49,353 bases of DNA, taken from Candidatus Moraniibacteriota bacterium. GTDB lineage: Bacteria; Patescibacteriota; Minisyncoccia; Moranbacterales; UBA2206. Positions 28,951-37,898 of this stretch are shown in pieces; the stretch's first letter is position 1, and the number at the start of each line of letters is the position of its first letter. A program made the position numbers and the translations under genes. The notes below the pieces were generated by a model. That model was not told the DNA's origin. It searched no databases and saw only the letters and a program-made list of their open reading frames with translations. The stretch lies in contig JAAXWW010000003.1 in assembly GCA_013334765.1 (NCBI GenBank), positions 1-49,353 of the forward strand. The letters run 5' to 3'.

Positions 28951-30000
28951 TCAGAACTGACGAATGAATCTCAAATCGCCACTATGGAAGAGTCTGACGT
29001 CATCGATTTTGTATTTCATCATGGCGAGTCTCTCAAGCCCGAAACCCCAGGCGAATCCAGTATATTTGCCGCGCGGATATCCAGCGGCCTCAAAAACGTT
29101 CTGATTGACCATGCCAGCGCCGCCGAGTTCCAGCCAGCCGCCATATCGGCAAGCCTTGCAGCCTTTGCCATGACAGACCGTGCAGGTGATATCGAATTCG
29201 AATCCCGGTTCGACGAACGGGAAATAGCTCGGACGCAGGCGCACCTTGACGTCCTGTTTGAAAAGCAAGGAAAAGAATTCCTGGGCGACGAATTTCAGGT
29301 TTCCGACATTGATGTTCTCTCCCACGACCAATGACTCGAACTGATAGAAAGTGTGCTCATGAGTCGAATCAGTCGCTTCTGAACGAAAAACTTTTCCGGG
29401 AACTATGATCTTGAATGGCGGAGTGTGCTGTTCCATATACTTCACCTGCGCAGCCGAAGTCTGTGATCTCATGGATAATCTTTCTTCGCTTCCATTTTTT
29501 TTATTTTTAGCAGCCTGTTTCAGCCAGAAGGTATCCTGCATGTCGCGAGCCGGGTGATGCTCCGGAATATTCAAGGCATCGAAGTTATAGAACTCGGTTT
29601 CGATTTCCGGACCATCGGAAACCTCGAATCCCATGGCAGTGAAGATATCCTGGATGTCGTTGACGATAAGCGAGATGGGGTTGAGATGTCCCGCACCCCT
29701 CTTATTTCCGGGAATGGTGATGTCTATTTTTTCACTTTCGAAATCGAACCCCTTGTTCCTAAGCGCGGTCCTTTTCACTTCGATAGCATCGGAGATTTCT
29801 TTCCTTGCGCCATTCGCCAGAGGCCCGACGACTTTCTTATCTTCAGCTGAAAGAGAACCAAGGCTCTTCATGATTTCCGTGAATTCGCTTTTCCTTCCGA
29901 GATATTTCTTTTCCAAATCGAAAAGTTCCGCCTCATTCCCAGCGGTTTCCAAATCGACGAAAAACTGCTTTCTTATGCCCTCGATCTTTTCTTTTTGCAT
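28951..30000 (-). CDS. pheS: Phenylalanine-tRNA ligase alpha subunit
   Basis: GHLNPISLIVNDIQDIFTAMGFEVSDGPEIE; HPARDMQDTFWL; GFAWGFGLERLAMMKY. Confidence 0.96.
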   Translation of the reverse strand: MQKEKIEGIRKQFFVDLETAGNEAELFDLEKKYLGRKSEFTEIMKSLGSLSAEDKKVVGPLANGARKEISDAIEVKRTALRNKGFDFESEKIDITIPGNKRGAGHLNPISLIVNDIQDIFTAMGFEVSDGPEIETEFYNFDALNIPEHHPARDMQDTFWLKQAAKNKKNGSEERLSMRSQTSAAQVKYMEQHTPPFKIIVPGKVFRSEATDSTHEHTFYQFESLVVGENINVGNLKFVAQEFFSLLFKQDVKVRLRPSYFPFVEPGFEFDITCTVCHGKGCKACRYGGWLELGGAGMVNQNVFEAAGYPRGKYTGFAWGFGLERLAMMKYKIDDVRLFHSGDLRFIRQF

Positions 30001-30033
30001 AGGTATATTCTACTTTCAATGCGGAAAAAAGTC

Positions 30034-30070
30034 AAAAAAGCAGGGATGATGTACTGATACATCATCCCTG
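30034..30070 (-). terminator. Intrinsic terminator of the zinc-ribbon microprotein gene
   Basis: CAGGGATGATGTA/TACATCATCCCTG stem plus T-tract on minus. Confidence 0.9.
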
Positions 30071-30079
30071 TATTCATAA

Positions 30080-30271
30080 TCACTCACCGCGACGAATTTT
30101 GCCTGTGCCACAACACGCATGGCAACATTTTGTCCAGATAATCATTCCCTGAGCAGAACAAATAGGACATTCAGTCTTCTTAACAGGGTCTCCCTTACAC
30201 GCCCAGCAGATTTCATATCTGTCAAAAACTTCGCCCTTGCCGCTGCACTTTCCACAAATTTCCATTATCAT
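30080..30271 (-). CDS. DnaJ-type zinc-finger microprotein without J-domain
   Basis: CGKCSGKGEV, CWACKGD, CPICSAQGMI, CHACCGTGKI motifs; GGGAGG SD 7 nt before ATG. Track start at 30277 uses TTG. Confidence 0.85.
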   Translation of the reverse strand: MIMEICGKCSGKGEVFDRYEICWACKGDPVKKTECPICSAQGMIIWTKCCHACCGTGKIRRGE

Positions 30272-30340
30272 GAACAATCCTCCCTCTGATTACCCATGAT
30301 TGACTTTAATGCAATGTACTCTCAAAAATACGCCGACAAC

Positions 30341-30586
30341 TTACATGCCCAGCTTCTTCTTCGCCTCCGCGTACTGCGCTTCGGTTATCTGTCCTGTCTT
30401 TCTCATCATCTTCATGGCAGAGAGCATCTTGTCGCGGTTCTTCGGAGCGAACGCTTCGCGCATCAGCTTCTCGCGTTCTTTCGGATTCATCTTCTCGATC
30501 CTTTTCATCGCGATGCGCTGAAGCATGTTCATCTTCGGCTTGTTATCATCATCTGATCCTGAATTTTTGCTGAATGGATTCCACAT
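30341..30586 (-). CDS. Small basic protein with SHOCT-like C-terminus
   Basis: MMRKTGQITEAQYAEAKKKLGM. Confidence 0.6.
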   Translation of the reverse strand: MWNPFSKNSGSDDDNKPKMNMLQRIAMKRIEKMNPKEREKLMREAFAPKNRDKMLSAMKMMRKTGQITEAQYAEAKKKLGM

Positions 30587-30592
30587 AATCTT

Positions 30593-30705
30593 AGTTATTA
30601 GTTAATTAGTTGAATAAGTTATTAGTTGCATGGAAATGAGTGATGAAAACATATTTCACCCTAATTAACCAATAAACTAATTAACCAATCACCTTTTTTG
30701 TAAAT
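30593..30705. repeat. AT-rich inverted-repeat region between secF and the 81-aa gene
   Basis: TTAGTTATTAGTTAATTAGTTG... opposite ...CTAATTAACCAATAAACTAATTAACCAATC. Confidence 0.55.
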
Positions 30706-31582
30706 TATAGCTTGTCACTAAAAGCGCTGAGGCGATGAAAATGGACGAATACGTCCCGAACGTCACTCCGACCAGAAGAGCGAGAGCGAAATATTTTACC
30801 GATTCTCCTCCGAAAAGATATATGGCAAGAAGGGTCACGATAACAGTGAGTGATGTGTTGATAGAGCGCACTAATGTTTCATTAAGGCTCCTGTTCACTA
30901 TTTCCGGGAAAGTCTCTTTCGATGAGCTGCGAATCAGGTTCTCACGGGTCCGGTCATAGACTACGATCGTGTCATGGACTGAAAATCCGAGGATAGTGAG
31001 AAGCGCCGCGATGAACGGAACGCCCACTTCGATATCGAAGAAATGACCCAATACCGCGAAGACTCCGATGGTTATGAGGACATCGTGAATGAGCGCGATA
31101 ACTGCGCCTGCCCCGTATTTCCAAGAAGCCACCGGCCGGGAAACTTTCCTGAAAGCCCAGGCGACATATGCCATTATCCCGACTACCGCCCAGAAGATCG
31201 CCAGAAGCGAATTCTTGCGAAGGTCATTGGAAACGGAAGAATTGATATAATCGACTCTGGTTTGCGCCACATCAGGATGCTTCGCTTTCAGCTGCTCGAA
31301 AACCGCCTGATTGACATTGTCTTCCTCTGAAGCGTATCGGACAAGCATCGTGTCAGAACCCGACAACTGCAATGTCAGGCTTTTAAGATTGAGGTTTCCA
31401 AGATCACTGCTGACTTCTTGGGTTGTTGGCAGCCCGCTTGGGAATTTCAATTCCATGAGCGTTCCTCCATTGAAATCGATCCCGAATTTGAGACCCCAAA
31501 TCAGAATAGCCGCAATACTCAGCAAAGTAACCGTTCCGGAAAAAATATAAGAATATTTAGTTTTCGAAATTATATTTAACAT
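30689..31582 (-). CDS. secF: Protein translocase subunit SecF
   Basis: FGIDFNGGTLMELKF; GFSVHDTIVVYDRTREN. Confidence 0.95.
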   Translation of the reverse strand: MLNIISKTKYSYIFSGTVTLLSIAAILIWGLKFGIDFNGGTLMELKFPSGLPTTQEVSSDLGNLNLKSLTLQLSGSDTMLVRYASEEDNVNQAVFEQLKAKHPDVAQTRVDYINSSVSNDLRKNSLLAIFWAVVGIMAYVAWAFRKVSRPVASWKYGAGAVIALIHDVLITIGVFAVLGHFFDIEVGVPFIAALLTILGFSVHDTIVVYDRTRENLIRSSSKETFPEIVNRSLNETLVRSINTSLTVIVTLLAIYLFGGESVKYFALALLVGVTFGTYSSIFIASALLVTSYNLQKR

Positions 31583-31585
31583 AAA

Positions 31586-33295
31586 TTATTTTTCAATGTT
31601 TTCCTTATTTTTCCTTTTGGCACCGATGAGCCACAATTTTCCCTCCATCCATTCTCCGACCAGGAACTCGAGTATGGTTTTCGAAATCACGACCGCAGTG
31701 AACATGGAAACCAACACCCCGACAACCAGAGTGACTGCGAATCCTTTCACGAATCCGGTTCCGAGATTGATAAGGATGAAAGCGGTGATAATCGAGGAGA
31801 TATTCCCGTCCCGGATCGAAGTCCAGGCGCGCTTGAAGCCTTCTTCGATAGCGCTGGCTACGTTCCTTCCGTTGCCGATTTCTTCTTTGGTGCGTTCGAA
31901 GATGAGGATATTGGCATCCACCGCCATACCGATCGACAGGACGAATCCGGCGATTCCCGGAAGCGTCAGCGTGATCGACCACGGCGTCAAGCCGGAAAGC
32001 TTGAAAATGGATATCATAAGCCCGGTATATATGAGCAAAGCGACTGAAGCGATAAGCCCCAAGAAGCGGTAATAGATCAGCATGAAAATGACGACGAAAG
32101 CAAGCCCGATGATTCCCGCTTTCATACTCTGCGCCAATGAAACGGCCCCCAGGGAAGCCTCGACGCTCTGCTGGGAAATCAGGCTTATCGGCACAGGCAG
32201 CGCGCCCTCATTCAGCCTCTTTACCAGGTTCTTCGCCTCATCAAGCGTGAAGTTTCCGGAAATCTGAGCTCTTCCGGTCGATATTTCTTCGTTCACATTC
32301 GGAGCGCTGACGATTTCGTTGTCCAGATATATGGCAACCGGCTTCCCGACATTGCGTTTGGTTATCTCATCGAAAAGCCTGGTTCCTTCGGAATCAAACT
32401 GTAAGGAAACGACCGGTTCAGAAAGGCCCTGACTTTGATATTCAACAACTGCGCTCTTGAGATTTTTTCCAGTAAGGCCTGTCGAAACCCAGGTCGCCAT
32501 AGGTTGCGGCTGAGTCTTTTTGGCAATCAGGATATGGACCGCATGGACTTCAAGATTATCGCCCTCTCCGCGCTGCTCTATTTTCTTTATGATATGCCAC
32601 CCGAACTGCGTTTCAACTAAATCAGGATATATCTGTCCGTCTTGAAGGTTCGAATCAAAAAGGACCTTGTCGAATTCAGGCACGAATTCTCCTTTCCCCA
32701 CAAAACCCAAATCTCCGCCGTCGTCCTTCGAACCAGGATCTTCGCTGTTGCTCTTTACAAGTATTGCGAAATCTTCTCCTCCGCCAGCTGGCGGATTCGC
32801 CCTATTGAGAATTTGCTGGGCTTTTTCCTTAGCCTGAGCATTTTCCCGATCCAAGACATCTTGAGGAATCTGCTCCGGCTCAGTCGCCTGCTGTTCTTTG
32901 AATTCCAAAAACGGCGTGTCCTTGATCATGCTTTTCGCCTGATCGATATCCTTGATGCCTGCCAATTCTACAATGAGACGACTTTCCGAACCTGATTTGG
33001 TGGTATATACGACCGGCTCAGCCACTCCGAAAGCGTTCACTCTCCTTTCAATAGTATCTTGGATAGCAGAAAGCGCGTCGGCTTTCTTGTCGTCGCTTAT
33101 CTGGCTCAAATCCGGAGCATATTCCAAGTGAATCCCGCCTTGGAGATCCAAACCGAGGTTTATGTGAGCCTTATTGAGAAAAGCATAAAAACGCGGCATC
33201 TTCGAAACCGCTTTCGGATATGAAATCAGCCCGACTACAAGGGCTAGGAAAATAACCAAAACAAACTTAACTGCAATCTTTCTTCTCAGTGTCAT
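31586..33295 (-). CDS. secD: Protein translocase subunit SecD with an internal parvulin-type PPIase domain
   Basis: LGLDLQGGIHLEY; GMAVDANILIFERTKEE; internal SEDPGSKDDGGDLGFVGKGEFVPEFDKVLF...ETQFGWHIIKK. Confidence 0.95.
   Translation of the reverse strand: MTLRRKIAVKFVLVIFLALVVGLISYPKAVSKMPRFYAFLNKAHINLGLDLQGGIHLEYAPDLSQISDDKKADALSAIQDTIERRVNAFGVAEPVVYTTKSGSESRLIVELAGIKDIDQAKSMIKDTPFLEFKEQQATEPEQIPQDVLDRENAQAKEKAQQILNRANPPAGGGEDFAILVKSNSEDPGSKDDGGDLGFVGKGEFVPEFDKVLFDSNLQDGQIYPDLVETQFGWHIIKKIEQRGEGDNLEVHAVHILIAKKTQPQPMATWVSTGLTGKNLKSAVVEYQSQGLSEPVVSLQFDSEGTRLFDEITKRNVGKPVAIYLDNEIVSAPNVNEEISTGRAQISGNFTLDEAKNLVKRLNEGALPVPISLISQQSVEASLGAVSLAQSMKAGIIGLAFVVIFMLIYYRFLGLIASVALLIYTGLMISIFKLSGLTPWSITLTLPGIAGFVLSIGMAVDANILIFERTKEEIGNGRNVASAIEEGFKRAWTSIRDGNISSIITAFILINLGTGFVKGFAVTLVVGVLVSMFTAVVISKTILEFLVGEWMEGKLWLIGAKRKNKENIEK
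32782..32797. repeat. 16-bp palindrome TCCGCCAGCTGGCGGA in secD
   Basis: Exact match to rnpB 22232-22247; encodes NPPAGG. Confidence 0.8.
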
Positions 33296-33345
33296 AATGC
33301 TATTCTAGACTTTTTTCCGTATTTTGCAACTTTTCGCCGGAAAAC

Positions 33346-33597
33346 TTATGAAAAAGTGGTTACGATCCTATCCGATTCCGCTTCTATCTCTTTCCAGCGG
33401 GATTCGAGATTGTGCTTCATCTGCTCGATATTCTCATTCTTGTCCAAAAAACCCTTATCCAGCTTGTCCTCGATAATGTCATCGACCAGGCTCCTGTATT
33501 CGTCGAAGGTCCTGACCTTTTCCAATTCCGCAGCTTCTTTTATCTCCCTAAATAAGCCGCTTTCTGTCGGTTCTCCTCCCATATAGATATCAGTCAT
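33346..33597 (-). CDS. Hypothetical small acidic helical protein (83 aa)
   Basis: Intact ORF in a coding gap with coiled-coil-like composition. Confidence 0.55.
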   Translation of the reverse strand: MTDIYMGGEPTESGLFREIKEAAELEKVRTFDEYRSLVDDIIEDKLDKGFLDKNENIEQMKHNLESRWKEIEAESDRIVTTFS

Positions 33598-33608
33598 ATG
33601 TTTTGATA

Positions 33609-34094
33609 TTACTGATTACATCTATATGATAGCTCATTTCCTGTTTTTTGTAAGAATTCGTGAGCATCCTTGAGCGTCTTCCGGATATTTTCATATGCCA
33701 AATGATCCATGGCGTCAGTATACGAAAACCACCCGGAAGCATTATGTTCATGAGAAATGACGATATTTTCAGTTTTCGTTTCAGCCAAATAGAAGACCAC
33801 TCTTTTGATGATGAATATTCCCCTGCCGGATTCGATCCTGTCCGCCCTTTCCCGTCCCTTGGACAGATAGGAGTATCCGTTTTTCGATTTGAATCCGGAA
33901 GCAATCTCGAGATCACCTATTCCAGATTCCTCTTCCGTCTCCCTTCTAAGTGTCTCTTCCTCGCTCTCCCCATGTTCTGGATGGCCTTTGGGAAATCCCC
34001 AATAATTATTGCAAAGAAGGAGATAGCGGATATCCTCCCCCTCTTTTCGGTAAACCACCGTCCCGACTGATTTTTCAAAAGCTAATAGTTTCAT
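33609..34094 (-). CDS. Nudix hydrolase
   Basis: GHPEHGESEEETLRRETEEESGI Nudix box; true start most likely MKLLAFEKSVG (34094), because the track's N-terminal extension overlaps the ncRNA region. Confidence 0.88.
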   Translation of the reverse strand: MKLLAFEKSVGTVVYRKEGEDIRYLLLCNNYWGFPKGHPEHGESEEETLRRETEEESGIGDLEIASGFKSKNGYSYLSKGRERADRIESGRGIFIIKRVVFYLAETKTENIVISHEHNASGWFSYTDAMDHLAYENIRKTLKDAHEFLQKTGNELSYRCNQ

Positions 34095-34125
34095 ATCACG
34101 AACTTCATATGTGTATGTCAGTTTA

Positions 34126-34154
34126 TTGACATAATTGCAAATTACTACTAGCTT
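34126..34154 (+). promoter_or_regulatory. Sigma70-like promoter for the plus-strand RNA
   Basis: TTGACA - 17 nt - TAGCTT; perfect -35, weak -10. Confidence 0.55.
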
Positions 34155-34159
34155 TAGCC

Positions 34160-34445
34160 TACCATGCAGGCGCGTACTGGCCAAACGCCTATGCTTCTCC
34201 GAAGCCATCCCGGGCAACGGTTTCGGAGCCGACTAAAAACTTAGCCGGGTTCGACAGGTCGGCTGTTGCAATGACCGCAGGATTCGCGGGGTGAGCCTAG
34301 TGAAGGCCTCCGTAGAGTACTTGCGCCTTTGCATCCATGCCGTCGGAATCCTGACACAGCAAGTCATGCGGATTAGAAGTATCCGCGTGTTAAACAGCAT
34401 AATAGCTGACTTGCAAAAGTGTTAGGGTTCCGGCGGTCTTTTTTT
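34160..34445 (+). ncRNA. Structured non-coding RNA, family not assigned
   Basis: No credible ORF; hairpins GCAGGCG/CGCC(TA)TGC, CTCCGAAGCC/GGTTTCGGAG, AGCCGAC/GTCGGCT and a long interrupted 3' helix (CCGTCGGAATCC-TGACAC-GCAAGTC with GACTTGC-GTGTTA-GGGTTCCGGCGG), then TTTTTTT. Confidence 0.72.
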
Positions 34446-34875
34446 ATTTCTCGCCACGCCTTCGTAACGATTCGAATGATTCGACAAATTTCTTATTTCT
34501 TGAAGACGCTTTCATCTTACTGAATTCCTCTGAATAGATCCAGCGGAATTCATCGTGTTCATGGCTGAGCTTCACCTCTGATTCTGAAACCTCTGATACA
34601 TAACCTATCGTTATCCAGAATTCACCTTTGTAATCCAGCGCCGATATCACATCCAAAATATCAACGTTATTAACGTTAAGGCCTGTTTCCTCTTTTATTT
34701 CACGAATAATCGCATCCCTAGCATCCTCTCCGAAATCGATTCCTCCGCCCGGAAGATCCCAAAAAAGCGGATGAGATGGAGCAGTTTCAGATCTCCTGAT
34801 AACTAGTATCTTCCCGTCATCGCGAAAAATGACAGCCTTCTGCGATACTCCGATTGTCTTATTATTATTTTCCAC
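34444..34875 (-). CDS. Nudix hydrolase
   Basis: [24 protein letters not shown] Nudix box; probable GTG start at 34875 overlapping the end of secA. Confidence 0.87.
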   Translation of the reverse strand: MENNNKTIGVSQKAVIFRDDGKILVIRRSETAPSHPLFWDLPGGGIDFGEDARDAIIREIKEETGLNVNNVDILDVISALDYKGEFWITIGYVSEVSESEVKLSHEHDEFRWIYSEEFSKMKASSRNKKFVESFESLRRRGEK

Positions 34876-37501
34876 AGCACTTCTTATATTTCTTTCCGCT
34901 TCCGCAGGGGCAAGGATCGTTGCGGCCGATTTTGTCTGCATTGATTATCGGAGATTGTTTCATATTGCTGGCACCCTTGTCCGCCGAAGCTCCAGCGGAG
35001 GAGGAGAACTGTTCTATATCTTCAGCTCCTTGATAATTGAGATTCTTCTCATTGATGACGGATTCGGTTTCCGGAGTGACAATTGAGATCCTGAAAATGG
35101 TGCTCACGATGGTCGAACGGATATTCTGCATCAGGAAAGAGAACATATTGAAAGCTTCCCGCTTGTATTCGACCAGCGGATCCCTCTGAGCATAGCCGCG
35201 AAGCCCGATCGCTCCACGAAGATAATCGATTTCGTCGAGATGTTCCATCCACATGGTGTCCATCGTCTGCAAAATGATGCTCTTTTCGATAGAACGCATG
35301 GAAAGGCTTCCGATTTCCTGTTCCTTTTTGTTATATGCTTCCTTGGCAAGCCCTAGGATATACTCCGTCATGCCGCTTATGATCTCAGCGTTGTTCTTCC
35401 TTTTGTCATTGCCGATTTCCTGAAGCTTGCCCAGGATCGATTCGGAAACCGGAATAATGCTCCTGATGTTCTGATACACCTCTTCGGCATTAACCCGTCC
35501 TTCAGGATCGATGAGATAGGTCGAAACGATCCGTTCCATTTCCTCATTGATATATCCTAGCATCTCATTCTTGAGATCATCCGTCTCCAGGATCTCGCGG
35601 CGTTTCTTGTATACCACTTCCCGCTGCTTGTTCATCACGTCGTCATATTCCAGAACGTGTTTCCTGATATCGAAATTGAATCCTTCGATCTTGGACTGGG
35701 CATTCTCGATGGTTCTGGAAATGAGCTTGTTCTGGATCGGCTGATCTTCGGGAAGCCCGAGCGTGTTCATGATGCTTATGAGCTTGTCTCCGCCGAAACG
35801 GCGCATAAGTTCATCTTCAAGCGACACGAAGAACTGCGAAGCTCCCGGATCGCCTTGGCGGCCGGCACGGCCTCGCAACTGATTATCGATGCGCCTTGCT
35901 TCATGACGCTCCGTTCCAAGCACGAACAACCCTCCAGCCTCCTTCGCGCCCTCGCCGAGCTTGATATCGGTTCCGCGGCCTGCCATGTTGGTCGCGATCG
36001 TCACGGCGTTTTTCTCTCCGGCTCTTGCGATTATCTGGGCTTCCTTTTCATGATTCTTGGCATTCAGGACTTCGTGCTTCACTCCCATGCGATCAAGAAG
36101 CGCGCTCAGGTATTCCGATTTCTCGATCGCGATCGTTCCGACCAGAACCGGCTGCCCGTTCTTATTAAGCTCCTTTATTTTTTCAGCTATAGCCTTGAAT
36201 TTGCCTTTTTCGCTCTTGTATATCATGTCCGGGAAATCCTTCCTGACTATCTGCCTGTTGGTCGGGATTTCCAAGACGTCCATTTTGTATACTTTGAAAA
36301 ACTCTTCCGCTGAAGTGGTTGCTGTTCCAGTCATTCCGGAAATCTTGCCATACATCCTGAAATAGTTCTGGAATGTTATCGTCGCCAGCGTCCTGGATTC
36401 CTTCTGCACCCTCACTCCTTCCTTGGCCTCGATTGCCTGGTGAAGGCCTTCGCTATACCGCCTTCCGTGCATGAGGCGTCCCGTGAAGTCGTCAACGATG
36501 ATAACCTCGCCGTCTTTCACGACATAGTCCTTGTCGAGCTGATATATCACCTGCGCCTTCAATGCCTGTTCCAGGTGATGCACATAGCTTATCTTTCCTG
36601 CTTCATATATATTCCCGATCCCCAACCACGATTCGATTTTCGTTATGCCGCTTTCGGTTATCGTGACAGACTTCGACTTTTCCTCGACTTCATAGTCCTC
36701 TTCTTTCTTGAGTCTCGGAATGAGCGTTGCGAACTGCTGATACATCTTGGTCGATTCCGTGTCCGGAGCCGAGATGATGAGCGGAGTCCTGGCTTCGTCG
36801 ATAAGGATGGAGTCGACCTCGTCAACGATCGCGTAGTTGTGTTCGCGCTGCGTCATCTGATTGAGCGACTGCACCATGTTGTCGCGCAGATAATCGAAAC
36901 CGAATTCGTTGTTCGTGCCGTATGTGATATCCGCCTGATAGGCTTCGCGGCGGGTGACCGGATGAAGGTTTTCCATTTCAACACTCACTTCGTCCTCATC
37001 GAAGACCTTGGGTTCGTATATGTATGAAGCGTCATGGATGATGCAGGCCGTCCTGATTCCCAGGAAATTATAGATAGCACCCATCCAGTTGCAGTCGCGG
37101 CGCGCCAGATAGTCATTGACTGTTATGATGTGCGCTCCTTTGCCAGAAAGCGCGTTGAGATATGCCGCCGCGATAGCGGTGTGCGTTTTCCCTTCTCCGG
37201 TTTTCATCTCGGCGATCTTGCCATGATGAAGCGTCATGGCTCCGATCAGCTGGACATCGAAAAGCCGCTTGCCGTCGACCCGCTTGATGGCCTCCCGCGC
37301 CACCGCGAAGGCCTCCGGAAGAAGAGCATCCAGCGTTTCGCCTTTTTTGATCCTTTCGCGGAATTCATCCGTCTTGGCGCGAAGCTCCGGATCGGACAGC
37401 TTCGTCATGGAATCTTCGAGCGCGTTTATCTTGTCCACGATCGGTCGCAACCTGGCGACTTCCCGTTCGTTGGAACCGAAAATCTTCTTGAAAATGGTCA
37501 T
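34865..37501 (-). CDS. secA: Preprotein translocase subunit SecA
   Basis: [41 protein letters not shown]-terminal [17 protein letters not shown]. Confidence 0.97.
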   Translation of the reverse strand: MTIFKKIFGSNEREVARLRPIVDKINALEDSMTKLSDPELRAKTDEFRERIKKGETLDALLPEAFAVAREAIKRVDGKRLFDVQLIGAMTLHHGKIAEMKTGEGKTHTAIAAAYLNALSGKGAHIITVNDYLARRDCNWMGAIYNFLGIRTACIIHDASYIYEPKVFDEDEVSVEMENLHPVTRREAYQADITYGTNNEFGFDYLRDNMVQSLNQMTQREHNYAIVDEVDSILIDEARTPLIISAPDTESTKMYQQFATLIPRLKKEEDYEVEEKSKSVTITESGITKIESWLGIGNIYEAGKISYVHHLEQALKAQVIYQLDKDYVVKDGEVIIVDDFTGRLMHGRRYSEGLHQAIEAKEGVRVQKESRTLATITFQNYFRMYGKISGMTGTATTSAEEFFKVYKMDVLEIPTNRQIVRKDFPDMIYKSEKGKFKAIAEKIKELNKNGQPVLVGTIAIEKSEYLSALLDRMGVKHEVLNAKNHEKEAQIIARAGEKNAVTIATNMAGRGTDIKLGEGAKEAGGLFVLGTERHEARRIDNQLRGRAGRQGDPGASQFFVSLEDELMRRFGGDKLISIMNTLGLPEDQPIQNKLISRTIENAQSKIEGFNFDIRKHVLEYDDVMNKQREVVYKKRREILETDDLKNEMLGYINEEMERIVSTYLIDPEGRVNAEEVYQNIRSIIPVSESILGKLQEIGNDKRKNNAEIISGMTEYILGLAKEAYNKKEQEIGSLSMRSIEKSIILQTMDTMWMEHLDEIDYLRGAIGLRGYAQRDPLVEYKREAFNMFSFLMQNIRSTIVSTIFRISIVTPETESVINEKNLNYQGAEDIEQFSSSAGASADKGASNMKQSPIINADKIGRNDPCPCGSGKKYKKCCGK

Positions 37502-37587
37502 ATTTTTGTCTAGATAAAAATGGTGGCTAACTAGGCTATTATATCCGAAAAAAGCCCTTTAGTCAAAGGAAGAGGATATTCAATGAA

Positions 37588-37614
37588 TTGACTTGGACTA
37601 TTTTCATATAAAAT
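37588..37614 (+). promoter_or_regulatory. Promoter-like sequence for the plus-strand small gene
   Basis: TTGACT then TATAAAAT with a short (about 15 nt) spacer. Confidence 0.4.
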
Positions 37615-37639
37615 AACCATCAAAACAAGGAGGGTTCCC

Positions 37640-37828
37640 ATGGAACCGAATCATGCTGAAACCGAGACTGCAGCAGTGCCAAAGAAAGTGCATCCTGATG
37701 CTCGAGGATTCCAGCAACGCTTTCCGGATGGATGCGGATTTGCGCCTGGAACAGCGGACGATCGTCTTAAGGATGGCGAATGGCATCAATATTCCCCTGA
37801 TGCTCACGAATGGACAAGCAATTCCTAG
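37640..37828 (+). CDS. Orphan 62-aa hydrophilic protein, the only supported plus-strand CDS
   Basis: AAGGAGGG SD 6 nt before ATG, upstream promoter-like element, own plus-strand terminator. Confidence 0.62.
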   Translation: MEPNHAETETAAVPKKVHPDARGFQQRFPDGCGFAPGTADDRLKDGEWHQYSPDAHEWTSNS

Positions 37829-37854
37829 ATGCCACCTTACCGTCTCACTTCAAT

Positions 37855-37891
37855 GGGCGTGCGTTAAAAATAACGCGCGTCCTCATTTTTT
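37855..37891 (+). terminator. Intrinsic terminator of the plus-strand small gene
   Basis: GGGCGTGCGTTA-AAAA-TAACGCGCGTCC (two G-U pairs) then ATTTTTT on plus. Confidence 0.85.
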
Positions 37892-37898
37892 AATCATA

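Noticed and set aside
34095-34217. N-terminal 41-residue extension of the Nudix ORF in the track
   Set aside because: It overlaps the ncRNA/promoter region and precedes the natural Nudix start MKLLAFEKSVG.
34249-34258. tRNA genes suggested by TTCGA-type motifs here and at 23141 and 32647
   Set aside because: No surrounding acceptor, D-arm or anticodon-arm structure; two of the motifs are inside well-supported coding sequence.
34160-34445. Firm tmRNA (ssrA) annotation based on GGTTCGACAGG at about 34248
   Set aside because: No T-arm GGTTCRANTCC in the expected position for standard or permuted forms and no in-frame tag ending in ALAA; kept as an unassigned ncRNA.
37604-37807. Minus-strand 67-aa ORF overlapping the plus-strand orphan gene
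   Set aside because: No SD or terminator in that orientation, whereas the plus-strand ORF has both.
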